Shown here in pieces: positions 23,105-33,835 of a DNA stretch of 64,000 nt. The translations under genes and the position numbers were made by a program. Each line of letters opens with the position of its first letter. Positions within the stretch are counted from its first letter, which is position 1. Source of the stretch: Ceratorhiza oryzae-sativae (Eukaryota; Basidiomycota; Agaricomycetes; Cantharellales; Ceratobasidiaceae); assembly GCA_030998015.1 (NCBI GenBank), contig JARWMV010000025.1:124001-188000 (forward strand), in the 5' to 3' direction. The notes beneath the pieces were generated by a model. That model ran no database searches, was not told where the DNA came from, and saw nothing but the letters and a program-made list of their open reading frames with translations.

Positions 23105-23468
23105 CACGCATACATCCACTCTACAATATTTTCTCGATTTACTACATTTTATGAGATCATCTTCAAAACATACTTGCCTTTTATGGTATATCTGTGTCAT
23201 GTGACTCAGGGAATGTTCCGGACCAGTAACCAAGATGTATTTCAACTCCAATGTGAAATTCCGCAGTTCCGCAGCTGCTTCTACTGCTTCTATCTCTTAT
23301 CTGTCGTGACTCACTGTACAGACTTGTTTGTTATGATGTGGCTCATACTATGTATATAAACCAGGTCAAGTTCGCAGAGGACTCCTCAAGAACTTGACCT
23401 CTCATCGAATACAAGTTCTTTTATTTTTCTTACTATTTTCCTCGTTGCCTGACTTGTCATCATCAACA
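23092..23468 (+). repeat. 3' LTR
   Basis: 377 bp, ending ATCATCAACA, followed by the CCTTA target duplication. It differs from the 5' LTR only by transitions at CpG-derived sites. Confidence 0.95.
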
Positions 23469-23669
23469 CCTTACCTGAAGCCTAGCCATATTTCAGGGTG
23501 TCTAGGATGGGGTATAGATCATCTTCTCTGGACACCAGATAACTGGTCTGTTGCTATTTTTTCTGGTGCCTCTTGGTTCAAGTTGTTTGGGTTGGATGGG
23601 GCTCCAAAGTGTTGGCAGAAGTGTGGCCAAGCACTAGACCCACATTACACCAATAAGAAGGTGGCTAAT

Positions 23670-24183
23670 TGTCATGGCCTAGACCACAAGCACAGATTTA
23701 CTCTGATTTATTACAATTTTATTTATCTCTAGTTTTGGACAAGTCCTGTTTATTCAGATATATGTGTAGAATTATTGACTGAGTCATGTGACCTTGTTGT
23801 TGTTGACCATTGTTGATGTATTCCAGAATATTCTATTGACATGGCACCATCCCTTGTATCATACAATTTCATCTAGCTTCTCATTTCATATGTACAGCTT
23901 TCCCATGAATATATAAGGGAGAGTCTGAGAGCCTTAAGCCTCAGAACTCAACCTCCTGTTGAACTATCCCTTCTACCTGAGTTGGTCACCAAGCCACTTA
24001 GTTCTTGCCCAGTGCTCTTTAGCACAAGTGCACTTCTTACTTCCCTGCATGTTGTTGCATCACCTCCCCTCACTGCATGTCCACTCCTAGATGTTGTGGT
24101 TTGACCTTTGGCCATCATAGCCCATAGGTCTGCCTTCACCTCACCAGCATTAGGCTTTGTCATTCAGGTTGTCAGCTCTGACA
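23670..24183 (+). repeat. Solo LTR, family B, CpG-free copy
   Basis: 514 bp, TGTCATGGCC...CTCTGACA, flanked by CTAAT on both sides (23665-23669 and 24184-24188). It has a GAATATATAAG promoter-like segment. It aligns with 28064-28573, but where that copy has CpG this one has TG or CA. It is inserted in frame-neutral fashion (519 bp with the duplication) in the Tc1 transposase. No internal domain of this family is in the window. Confidence 0.88.
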
Positions 24184-24729
24184 CTAATGGCAGGGACAGT
24201 GTCATGGCCTGGGGCTGTGTCACACAGTGTGGTGTTGGGCAAATTGAATCCATCACAGACTGGATGACATCTGCAGGATATGTCAAACTCCTAAATGAAC
24301 AGTTACTCAGGTCCCTCAGTGACCATAATCTTGACCCTCAAGATGTTTTACTCCAGCATGACCAAGATAGGAAGCAGTGGACAAAACTAGTCCAAGACTT
24401 TCTTGAGTGGCATGGGATTGATTCTCTTCCATGGCCAGCTTGCAGCCCCAATATGAACATCATTGAGAATCTTTGGGATCATCTAGACTGGCAAGTGCAT
24501 GCACAAGTGCCTAGACCCAGCAATGCCAAGGAGTTATGGCAATACCTACAAGAAGAGTGGTACAAGATTGATCAAAAATATATTGACCATCTATATGAGT
24601 CACTACCTACAAGAGTCCAGAAGATGGTTGATGTGAAGGGGGGGATTATTGAATATTAATATACTATTTTTATGCATACTGTGACTCAGAGATTTGGGTC
24701 CCTGTTTTCAAAAGTGGTGGTAGGCCACA

Positions 24730-24920
24730 AAAGATTTGCAGAGCAATTTTGGTGTGTTCATTTCACACGTCATTCATTCATGGCTGTTTTTTCTTGACAA
24801 TCCAAATGTACAATCTATATGTATTTGTGCATTCAAATATATTTTTATTTTATTTTTACAGTTCCACATTTGTGAGCAGTGCTTGTTTGCAGAATGCTTG
24901 TCATGTGCCTGCAAACCTTT
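24730..24920. repeat. MITE-like repeat, copy 2
   Basis: 191 bp with ends AAAGATTTGCAG and CTGCAAACCTTT. It is the inverted counterpart of 15880-16068 and lies right against the end of the Tc1 element. Confidence 0.55.
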
Positions 24921-25768
24921 TGCAGCCTAGTGTACCATTTTTGCTGTGATAACCTTTTGCAAGTTTAGGGTTGTTTGAAGTAGCCTGAGATGAGAAATAG
25001 TCCCAGTGCCATAGTTTTGGGGGCATCATGAATGGTTCAGTGAGGCAACAGAGAGGGAGAAAGGCAGAGTGTAAGGTAAAGTGTAGGAAAGGACTATAAT
25101 GCATCAGATAGCCACTCCAAGCCTTATATATGCACATGGGCAGAGCTCTAGATAATTCCAGCACATCAAGGCCACTTGTAGCTTGCTCAGCTATTAGTGA
25201 TCTACCAGACACTGACTTTAGGTGTTTGGTCTCCATTTACATATGAGCTGACTAATCACAGCTGGTTTCACTAGTGCATGTGGCACTGTTTAGGAGTTAA
25301 TCCCCTGTATATTGCTTACACCTCCTCACAGACATCCTGATTGAGATGAAAGTATGCTTGTTAGACTTCTCTCAGGGAGGCAAATCAAATGATATATATG
25401 TTCATGTTTTCCACTGGGATAGGGGTACCTGAATGATTGTGCACCCCCCTGAATATTTTTCTGGAATAAATGTGCATTGATCTTGTTCATTTTTCATCTC
25501 TTACAGACAGTATATATATTGATGGAATGCACTGAATTTTGCATGTTTAATGGTGTATTAAAATAATTCAAAATCAGGAGTCATGTACTTGTGCAGGAAT
25601 GCCATATGCAGGAATGCAGGAGCTCCAGGACTCCACCCAGGACTCCAGCACCCCTGGGGCCATTGCTGCACCATCTCTGTCTCCTGCAGTGCCAGAATAT
25701 GCTGGAATTTCATATGGATTTCCTACAAATTCCTGTGCATGGAGCCTGGCACAGCTCCCTTAGTTAAT
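24921..25768. other. Unidentified CpG-free repeat-block DNA
   Basis: No open frame with recognisable similarity. It contains short GCAGGA-rich segments (25590-25690). Probably old, mutated transposon DNA. Confidence 0.4.
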
Positions 25769-27720
25769 TACAAAAATTCAGAGCTTTCTAATCATGGGAA
25801 CCTTGTAAAACAAGGGGGGAATGCACAACAGGAGCTGAAATCACACTACATCCCCCCCTACAGCATCACTGAGTGATTTCTAGCAGATTTCTATGAGTAC
25901 ATATTACTCAAAAGGCTTCAAAACCATATATCTCATCTCTACTTTATATCCAAACTATTCAAATTAAATGGGCACTCAGGTATTTGTCTGGGGAGACTAT
26001 GTGCTGAATGCCTGTGCAGTATGTGTTAAAGGTCAGGGTATACTTTAATATCTAAAGCTTAAGCAAAAGTAGATATGTTAGTATACACTAATTGTACTCA
26101 ATACTTCTTAGACTAGAGTAAGAAGGCTCAAAGTAGTTGCAATGCAATCAAGAAACACTCAAGGTAGTCATAATCTTTCACAGTGTAAACTGACTAATTT
26201 ATAGGTATAAAGAGCAAGGCTACTAAGGTCAGGTTCCCTTAAATATCTTAAATGTAGTTCAGCCCTAGTTGCTTGGACTAACTGGTACTAATCTTAATTC
26301 TAGACTTAAGTGATAGCTTATTGGATAAATGGTGGGCTGCCTAATGCATGTACTTCCTCAGCTACAGGCACTTAGATTTCCTCTAATAGCTGGTACTTAA
26401 TGTCACACTCAATCAGGCAATATTGTACACTTATATATCTCTGTATATAATATACAATGAATCAGGCAATATAACTAATATGGTACTTTATTCCTCAGTA
26501 CTAGTTATATAAGAAATCACACACAGACAAGAGAGAAAAGAGAAAAAGAAGCCAATAGCCAGTCTGGGTCAAGTAGTAGGAGGTGGTCCAGAAGGGCCTC
26601 AGAGGAGGTCCTTTTATACCCTGAGGAGGGCATTCCAGAGCCAAATAGATACATACATGCCAGTGCAATCATCAAAAGAGGGTACTGCTATACTTGGGGT
26701 ACACCCTAGCCCAGTATAGGATAAATGAGTAAAGACAGGGTGTGGACCAAAGGCATTGATGCATCTGAGGCCTGCTATTGGCTTGTAGATCATATTATCA
26801 TAGTATATACATATAGAGAACAGAGGCTACATCTCAGCAAGTCATAAAGTGAGTCAGAGAAACTTCAAGATCAATTTAGAAGGCTCTCCTGACTCACTGG
26901 GGTCATTAGATCTTGATTGATGGTCCAGTAAGATCCTAATGATTGTCAGACCATTCTAGCACAAGGATCTGGTGGATAATGACAAACTTTAGGCAGGAGA
27001 TAATGCCAAAGCTTAGCTATCAATAGAGCATAAGATCACATTGATAGCATAAGCAGTTGCCAAGACATGAACAGTGTGATGTTGTAATCAGAATTTCCTG
27101 ATAGGAGGGAATATTGATCCCTCTGTATCTCACTGAGTTATCATGATATAATATGCATTGGAAAGAGAGAATTTTGTACTATTTAATGGGTTACAAGTAG
27201 TACAAATTCAGATGCATACAAACTCATTTAATTTCAAGAAAATTACAGAGGCATCACTTGAAGTTGGCAGAGCAGACTAAAATAAGAGGAAATGTTAGTA
27301 ATCCTTAACAGGGGTTGCACTGACCCCTATTTCCCCAGATGCTGACCCAAAGTAAAGTAAAGAGATTGAGCAAAATCCTATGAGGTCAAAATGATGCAGG
27401 CACTTAAAAACCTCTATAACCAACATATGTCATTGGTAGCTGCCTTGGATGAATGTGAACTGCCATGCTGCACTAGACATTCAGCATACAGTCTCCCCCA
27501 GGCAGATGCCTCAGTGCACAGTTAATCTGCAGAGTCTGTATGTACATTATACATGTGATGTATGATTTTGAAGTATTTAGAGTAATATGTACTCATATAA
27601 ATTTGCTAGAAACATCTCAGTAATGCTGTAGGGGGGAAAGTAGTTTGATTTCAGCCCCTGTTGGGCATTCCCCAATTGTTTCACTAGGTTCCCATGATCA
27701 GAAAGCTCTGGATTTTTGTA
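25769..27720. repeat. Long inverted repeat, about 250-bp arms
   Basis: Left arm about 25769-26023 and right arm about 27465-27720 are imperfect reverse complements. Both carry TACAAAAATYCAGAGCTTTC, then TACAGCATYACTGAG, then ATGAGTACATATTACTC, then GGGAGACT.TRTGCTGAATG. The arms enclose an LTR-like insert (26401-27402). They may be the long terminal repeats of a non-autonomous DNA transposon. No transposase was seen and no clear target duplication was found. Confidence 0.6.
26401..27402 (-). repeat. Putative LTR, about 1 kb
   Basis: On the minus strand it begins TGCC and ends GAGTGTGACA, is flanked by CTTAA on both sides (26396-26400 and 27403-27407), has a TATA-like GGTATAAAAGG near 26615 and an AATAAA about 130 bp later. 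This fits a copia- or gypsy-type LTR with U3, R and U5. The inner boundary is uncertain: another TG start (TGTTAAGG) lies at 27310. The chance of a random CTTAA pair is not small. Confidence 0.4.
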
Positions 27721-28013
27721 TTTAAGCTACTGAAACATGTACACTGCACAGCAAAATGATTGCAGCATGTGATGGAAAATCAATTGTTCTTGACTCCAGA
27801 GATGGTTACTACATTTTGTGTACATACATCAGTGTGATTCAAGAGAGCAGTACAATAGATGTGTAAAACAAAAACAACAAGCAAAATTGATAATTTGGAT
27901 GACAAGAAATAAAAGAAATAAGGTTGGGTTTGCTGCAATCATTTTGTGTGATGTAAGCAAGTCATCCTGACATTCAAAAAAGTGACAAAGGTACTCACAT
28001 TCAAGCATACTGT

Positions 28014-29542
28014 TCAGTACTTAGTGTGCCCACCTTTCACCTTCACCAGTGCTGCAACACGGCTGTCATGGCCTAGACCATGAGCATGATTTTATTATGA
28101 ATTTTCTATATTTTATAACTTCCTTTTTATGATGTTTTGGACAAGTCCCGTTTATTCAGATATATGTGGTTTATTTACCTTCATGTCATGTGACCTTGTT
28201 GTTGTTGACTCAATGTTTGGTGTTACCGGAATGTTCTGTAGTGACGTGGCACTGTTAGCTTCTTATTGGTCCTGGTATTTGATTTGTACTGCCTCGGCCA
28301 TGAATATATAAGGGAGAGTCTGAGAGCCTTAAGCCTCAGAACTCGACCTCCTGTCGTATCCTCTCTACTACCTGTGTGACTTACCTGTCCATAGTCCCTG
28401 CCCAGTCCTCTTAAGGACAAGCGCACTTACTACCCTACCTCCTTGCGTCTTATCGCACCCTCACTGCACGTCCCACCTTAGACGTTGTCAGTAAAGCCTC
28501 TGGCATTGCTGCCCATAGGCTTGTCGTCACCACTTAGGTGTTTGACATTACCGTTCAGGTCGTAGCTCTGACAATGGCAGGGCATTGACTTATAGAGATT
28601 GCATATATATTGAGCAGGAATTTTGTACCATTGCTGCTCCAGAGCCTCCCACAGCTCCCAGTGATTTGTTGGCTGGGGCTGTTCAGTGTGAACAGTGGTG
28701 TCAAGATAAGACCAAATGTGCTTGATTGGGTTCATATCTGGGCTGTTTGATGGCCAGGGAAGAACCCTGAGTCAACAATCAAGGAGCCACTTTTTGGTCA
28801 CTTGAGCCATATGCTTTGGATCGTTGTCTTGCTGGAAGATTACTGATGAAGGACAAATGCAGGATTTGAGCAGGGGGTGGAAGAATTCAGTGGAAAGGAT
28901 TTTGGTGTATTTGATTGCCATAAGTGTGCCATCTATAAGGTGCAATTGACCAACACCCTCCACTGTAATATACCCCCAAACCATAACATGACCACTGCTG
29001 TGTTGGACAACTTGCTTCATATGTTCTGGCTTCACTGGGTCACCAACCTTCTTATAGTAGATACCTGGCCCTCCAACCCCAAAAACAAAGAACTTGGACT
29101 CATCCAAAAAACAGATTTTAGACCAGTCTACCTCATCCCATGTCAAATGCAACTGCCCCCAGTGCAGCTGCCTCAAATGCTTCTTGTGATTGAGGAATGG
29201 AACCCTACATTGATGATAGACATGAAAACCAAGCTTGTTTAGTCACCATCAGAGTGTATCAGTGCTAACATGGGGGAAAAAGTTGCGTTTAAGATCAGCT
29301 GCAGTCTTGACAACACCATGAGACATCAGCAACACAGCCCAGCAGCCCTCAGATTCATCTAGTTTATGTGGACAGCCAGTACTTTTCTTTGGTGTAAAGA
29401 TATTATCACCATGTAAACAGATTTGACCAACAGTAGTGTTGTGTACCCCACTCAGCCTGTTAGCCACAGCATGGTCAGTCAGACCTTTCTGCTTCAGGAG
29501 GATTATATGAGCACACTTCAAGGGTGATATAGTGGCCACCAT
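28014..29542 (-). pseudogene. Tc1/mariner transposase, interrupted and mutated
   Basis: The N-terminal HTH part (KQKGLTDHAVANRLSGVHNT) is followed by WSKICFLDESKFFVFG (first Asp), VMVWGYITVEGVGQLHLIDG, SVIFQQDNDPKH (second Asp), and MNPIKHIWSYLDTTV, where the expected catalytic Glu (NPIE) is Lys. The C-terminus RVAALVKVKGGHTKY ends at 28014. A solo LTR splits it after SMPC. There are several nonsense codons, including TGA after WLLDC. It is not functional. Confidence 0.85.
28064..28573 (+). repeat. Solo LTR, family B, CpG-rich copy
   Basis: 510 bp, TGTCATGGCC...CTCTGACA. Flanks are ACGGC (28059-28063) and ATGGC (28574-28578): one target duplication with a CpG to TpG change. It retains many CpGs, unlike its sister at 23670-24183, so it is the younger insertion. 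Confidence 0.88.
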
Positions 29543-29833
29543 AGCATCAAAAAATCAGGTAAATTAGCTCTAGAAAAGAAAAAAACAGTTGTGGTGAACC
29601 ATGGGTGGTTCAGGTTGCTTACATCATGCAAAATGATTGCAGCAAACCCAACCTTATTCCTTTTATTTCTTTTCATCCAACTTATTGATTTCACTTGTTG
29701 TTTTTGCTTTACATGTCTATTGTACTGCTCTCTCAAATCACACTGATGTATGTACACAAAATGTAGTAACTGTCTCTGGAGTCAAGAACAATTGATTTTC
29801 TGTCACATGCTGCAATCATTTTGCTGTGCAGTG

Positions 29834-30318
29834 TATATAGCCAGCACATACAAGGGAGCAACTTTTGGATGGCTAGATTCCTTAGCGTCTCTGGCAGATT
29901 TCAGGGGTAATGACCCCTGAGACATTGTATCCCCATTTCTGAGGCAGAGTAATTTTATTATACAATGATATGTACATATTCTGAGAGCTGGAATTCTTCT
30001 CTATCTTATGGTATAGCTTGCATGAGAATGTGGTGGGTTCTCAGGTTGGCCATTTTTCCTGTTATGACATAGTTGCACATGGTAAAGTATTTTGCCTTGC
30101 AATTCACTCAAATCAAAAGCTAGAAATACACAAAAACATTGTTGGAAAGCACTGGAATATGCAGGAAAAATGAGCACTTAAACACCAGAATCCACCAGAA
30201 TTCTGCCTGGATTTTGGTGCATTTTATCAGTTCCTGCTCTGATTCCCACTCCTGCAATGCCAAAAATGCAGGAGCAGGAGCTGAAAAATTGTTGAAATTT
30301 CAGCATGCCAGAGTTTGG
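29834..30318. other. Unassigned repeat-block DNA
   Basis: No gene, LTR or transposon end recognised. Confidence 0.4.
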
Positions 30319-30645
30319 TGTCACATGCTTACACCATTGTAGTCAGTGTCAGTTTCACTCCCCATCATCCATCTAAACTCCTCTTGGCCTTGTTCACTGT
30401 CCATCCAACCTCCTGTGCCATCTCAACATCTCTCAATGCCACCAAGTCCTTTGGCACTTAATGTACCTTGCCTCAAGTCTAACAAAGTACACCTTTGAAC
30501 TCCCCTGTGTGCCATTGCAACCACCCTCTTTGCCACATGTCCCCCTCTAGATGTTGCAGTCTTGATCCTCAGCCCCTTAGCCCTTGGATCCACCCTTGCC
30601 TCACAAGGATTGGGTCTTATTGTGTTCAGGACATTGGCTCTGACA
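30319..30645 (+). repeat. Possible diverged LTR remnant related to family B
   Basis: The right part shares short blocks with the family B LTR end (ATGTCC, CTAGATGTTG, TTCAGG and a final GGCTCTGACA). No matching target duplication was found and the left limit (TGTCACATGC) is a guess. Confidence 0.3.
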
Positions 30646-31063
30646 GAGCCCAACACCTCAAGCTCAATGCTCCAATATCCTTTGCTTTTTTTCTAACCAA
30701 GCAATTATTTTCATGTGGAAACACAAGTAGAACAAACCAACAGCTGTCCTCAACAGTTTGGCCCAAGGCTGTAGGTTGCTACTTTTGCTTCTAAATTACA
30801 CAAGTATAACCATACCAAGTTACATTGCTTGCATTTGAGTAACAACTGCCCCAGGAGTGGATGGCTGCTTGCATAAAATGACAGCATAGATTACACAACC
30901 AGATGCTTGTTGTAATTTGCCAGATCGGGATATATGATTCCAGTGGCTACGAATGGTCATGTGACCGCTCTGTCATAACCGCATCGGGTGACCGGATGCA
31001 TCACGAAATTTCCGACTCTATCACCGTCACTGATTGTTCAACACCTGAGCACTAGCAGTAGTC
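30646..31063. other. Border between repeat block and eIF4B promoter
   Basis: CpGs reappear from about 30920, marking the edge of the decayed region. The eIF4B promoter must lie in these roughly 420 bp. Confidence 0.45.
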
Positions 31064-33089
31064 ATGGGTAAGTGAAATATATACAATGCGATCCAGAACT
31101 TACATTTCTTTGTAGCGCCGAAGAAACAGAAACAAAAGATGGCGTTGGGAGACTTTTTGGCCGATGAGAGTAGGTGCAGTATGCCCTAGACTTGTCTGAA
31201 CAGCTGCTCATTCGCACTTTTCTATGTGCAGACTTCGGATCATGGGCAGATGAGATGGACAGCCTCCCAACTGCTCGTAAGTGGCTTGCAATGCCCATTT
31301 CCAGCACGAGGCTGACATCAAGCTATCTGCAGCGGCGGCTAGGGCACCCGATGAGAATCCATCCGACAGCAGGTTCAGCCGGGGTGGAGGCGGTTATGGG
31401 GACCGCGACTTTTCTTCTCGTCCAGGTAGGCTTACACCTTGATCTGTTTCCTCCAGACAACCCACCGAACTCGCGCTGATTTTCAGATCGCGGCCCGAGT
31501 GGCCCTCCGAGAGAAGATCTTCCATTGCCTACCGCGCCACCTTACACCGTGTTTGTTGGCAACCTTGCGTTCGATCTTGTCGAGGACGACTTGGCTGGGT
31601 TCTTTGCTCCCGAATCCGTAAGTTTAACTGAGACACTAGTGGTTTACCCCCTAACTGGCCCCCCGCTAGTTGAAATCAGTGAAAATTATTCGTGACCGAG
31701 ATGATAAACCAAAAGGTTTTGGATACGTCGAATTTGATACGCTGGCCGGACTCAAGAATGGCCTTGCAAAATCGAACAGCTCACTGAAATCCCGTACTGT
31801 GAGAGTAAGCGTTGCTGAACCGCGTGAGTCTCTCCGTATGCGTGAAGCATTTGCCACCTCTCACATACCCTCAACCAGCCAAAGAGCGAGAGCAAAGGTC
31901 AGGGTTTGGATCTATGGGCGACGACGTATCCAATTGGCGTCGAGATGGCCCACCCGCAACGGTTGGAGGCGGTCGCTCGCGCTTTGATGATCGCCCACCA
32001 CGGGAGCCAGCCGAGCCTTCAGTAGCTGAATCTGTCTCGGACTGGCGCTCGAACCGACCGCCGCGCCAGACACCCGCACCGGAAGAGCCCCCGCGCCGGA
32101 GTGGATCTGGCTTCCGCGATGGGCCCCCGCGGGGGTCTGAGATGACGTGGGAACGCAAGGGGACGCTGGCTGACCATGCCACGCAGGCTGATCGGCCTGG
32201 AGCGTTCCGGAGGGGGTCGGGTTTCAACACGCCCTCAGGGGACCGAGATGGCGCGCCTCTGAGCGCCGCCGAGACGGACGAGGTTTGGGCCCGTGGGCCG
32301 CCTCGTGTGCCGGCTCAATCGGAGGAACAGCACCCTAGGCGAGGAGCGTTTGGTGGACGGGGTGGAGAAGGGCCGCATCTTGGGACTTCTGGTGTGCCCG
32401 ACAGTGGCGATTGGCGCTCGCAGATGAAAAGCCCAGCCGTGCGGCAAGGGAGTACAGACAAGAGTCGTAGGTCTCAATTACCTTTGGCATTGCGCGAATG
32501 CGCCCTAACTGAATGGTCGATAGCTACGACTTCCCAGCCAACGACCCCACAGGGGAATAGAAAGCGGCTAGAACTCCTTCCTCGTTCACAAACTGGGTCT
32601 AATGTGGCATCGCCTCTCTCTTCTCCCCGGATGAACGCGGCACCCGCAGCGAAGCCCAATCCATTTGGTGCTGCCAAGTACGTCACGATCAGATATCTTC
32701 GCTCTATCCAAATTTAACTTCCTACCATCAGGCCTATCGACGTATCTGCCAAAGATCGTGAAATAGATGAAAAACTAGAAAGGGAACGCGAGTCGCGGCA
32801 GCAAAACAAGTCCACCGGGGGTCTGTTTGGCAGCGCACGACCGATGCCAATGTCGCGCCAAGGCTCCGCCTCGGGCGGACCCAGCAGCCGAACACAGTCT
32901 GCGCCTCGAGACGGTTCACCGGCCGAGGGTGACAAGGAAACGGCTGCGGCACGAGTGGCCAACAAGTTTGATGCCAAGGCTGCGCAGGTTCGTGCCCAGA
33001 CTAGCTTTGCGGCTGCCGCAGGCAAAAAAGAGGACCCGAATGCTGGCGTGAAGGAAGTTACCGACAAGATCTCCGAGGTCACTGTCTGA
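31064..33089 (+). CDS. Translation initiation factor eIF4B
   Basis: RNA-binding factor that stimulates the eIF4A helicase during ribosome scanning. Exon 1 is only ATGG (31064-31067); splicing to CGCCGAAG gives MAPKKQKQKMALGDFLADE, followed by NFGSWADEMDSLPT, the conserved eIF4B N-terminal motif. One RRM follows, with RNP2 YTVFVGNLAFD and RNP1 KPKGFGYVEF. The rest is Arg/Gly/Pro/Asp-rich with repeated DWRS/NWRR motifs, as in fungal eIF4B. The C-terminal exon (32732-33089) is charged, then Ala/Gln-rich. Stop TGA 33087-33089. The tiny first exon decides the start. Confidence 0.9.
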
Positions 33090-33835
33090 GCGGACAACAT
33101 GATCGCCTCGACCGAACGGCCTTGGTTCGCGCATCACAAATATTTTGGTCTAGTGTTGGATTTCATTTCTTTCATTTCTTTGAAGAGATACAGATTATAT
33201 TGTATTGGATCTACGGTCAACCCCTGATCTGCTCTTCCTTTACCCCTTGTGCTTTGAGTTTGTATATGTATACGTGTACAGTGTGAATGGAAACAACGTG
33301 CACAATTTTTTGATCGCGTGGATGGGTGATTGAGTTAGATGAGATCATACAAGATGGGATGCACGGGGATAGGGGGCTGATGTGCGAGGCGTGCTAAAGG
33401 GCATTCGGGGGAATAAAAGGGGCGATCGTGTGTGTGTGAAGGGAAGGAAGGAGGGTAGGTATGATGGATTAATTAAGAAGGTGAAGGTGCGATGTCTGAA
33501 TGGATAGGGCGAAAAGGAAATAGAGTAGAGACGTAAGGAACTTTTTTAAGTTACGGAAGGTGACTAGCCATTCATGGTCTCATGGTCGGATCCGAGCATG
33601 GTCCCTTGCTGGCCGTTCTCACAGCCCAGGCAAGAGGGGAACGTGAGAGAGGACTTGCTCCGGACAAACAGAATAGCAGTAGAGTGATCTTGTGACACGA
33701 CAGCATCCTTGGCGTCTCCCCCCCGTGGGGTGATTCATCTCCTATTCTCAGTTTGGCTCGTGGTAAGGAATCTGACCGGGTTTCTTGATAGATTGGCCCT
33801 GGTAGAAATTAAGATTTTGCTAGTGTACATATGGA
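33090..33835. other. 3' region between eIF4B and the cyclophilin gene
   Basis: Convergent gene ends. T-rich eIF4B 3' UTR, then unassigned sequence. Confidence 0.5.

Larger units (their letters stand above)
16525..23468 (+). mobile_element. Full-length chromodomain Ty3/gypsy LTR retrotransposon (6,944 bp)
   Basis: Two 377-bp LTRs (TG...CA) bound gag, protease-RT-RNase H-integrase and a chromodomain, in gypsy order. The target duplication CCTTA is exact at 16520-16524 and 23469-23473. A polypurine tract lies against the 3' LTR and a candidate self-priming site lies just after the 5' LTR. The chromodomain at the integrase C-terminus is expected to steer insertion to H3K9-methylated chromatin (chromovirus knowledge). 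It sits inside a Tc1 element. LTR differences are few (nine by eye), so it is fairly recent, but pol has one in-frame stop. Confidence 0.95.
16298..24659 (+). pseudogene. Tc1/mariner transposase split by a gypsy element and a solo LTR
   Basis: Three pieces lie on the plus strand: 16298-16519 (helix-turn-helix end, KTVQRRVKDEGLRCF), 23474-23669 (LLWTPDNWSVAIFSG ... FKLFGLDG) and 24184-24659 (GRDSVMAWGCVT, LLQHDQDRKQWTKL, LPWPACSPNMNIIENLWDHL, EEWYKIDQKYIDHLYESLP). Removing the gypsy element with one CCTTA, and the solo LTR with one CTAAT, leaves all three in one frame with a single TAA at 16512-16514. The first catalytic Asp region (usually FSDES) reads FSGAS, so the DDE triad is broken. The element is dead. 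Its left terminal repeat was not found; the right end is near 24719-24728. Confidence 0.82.
27742..29833 (-). mobile_element. Tc1/mariner element with about 220-bp terminal inverted repeats
   Basis: The ends CACTGCACAGCAAAATGATT and its reverse complement are flanked by TA on both sides (27740-27741 and 29834-29835), the Tc1/mariner target. Similarity between the two ends continues inward for about 220 bp (27742-27960 and 29614-29833), unusually long for the family. It contains a transposase pseudogene and a solo LTR. Confidence 0.85.

Noticed and set aside
26401..27402. A complete LTR retrotransposon in the CpG-free zone
   Set aside because: Only one LTR-like unit is present and no gag or pol remains; kept as a low-confidence solo LTR.
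12340..30900. CRISPR array or prokaryotic defence island
   Set aside because: No regularly spaced short repeats, and the DNA is plainly fungal with introns and eukaryotic transposons.
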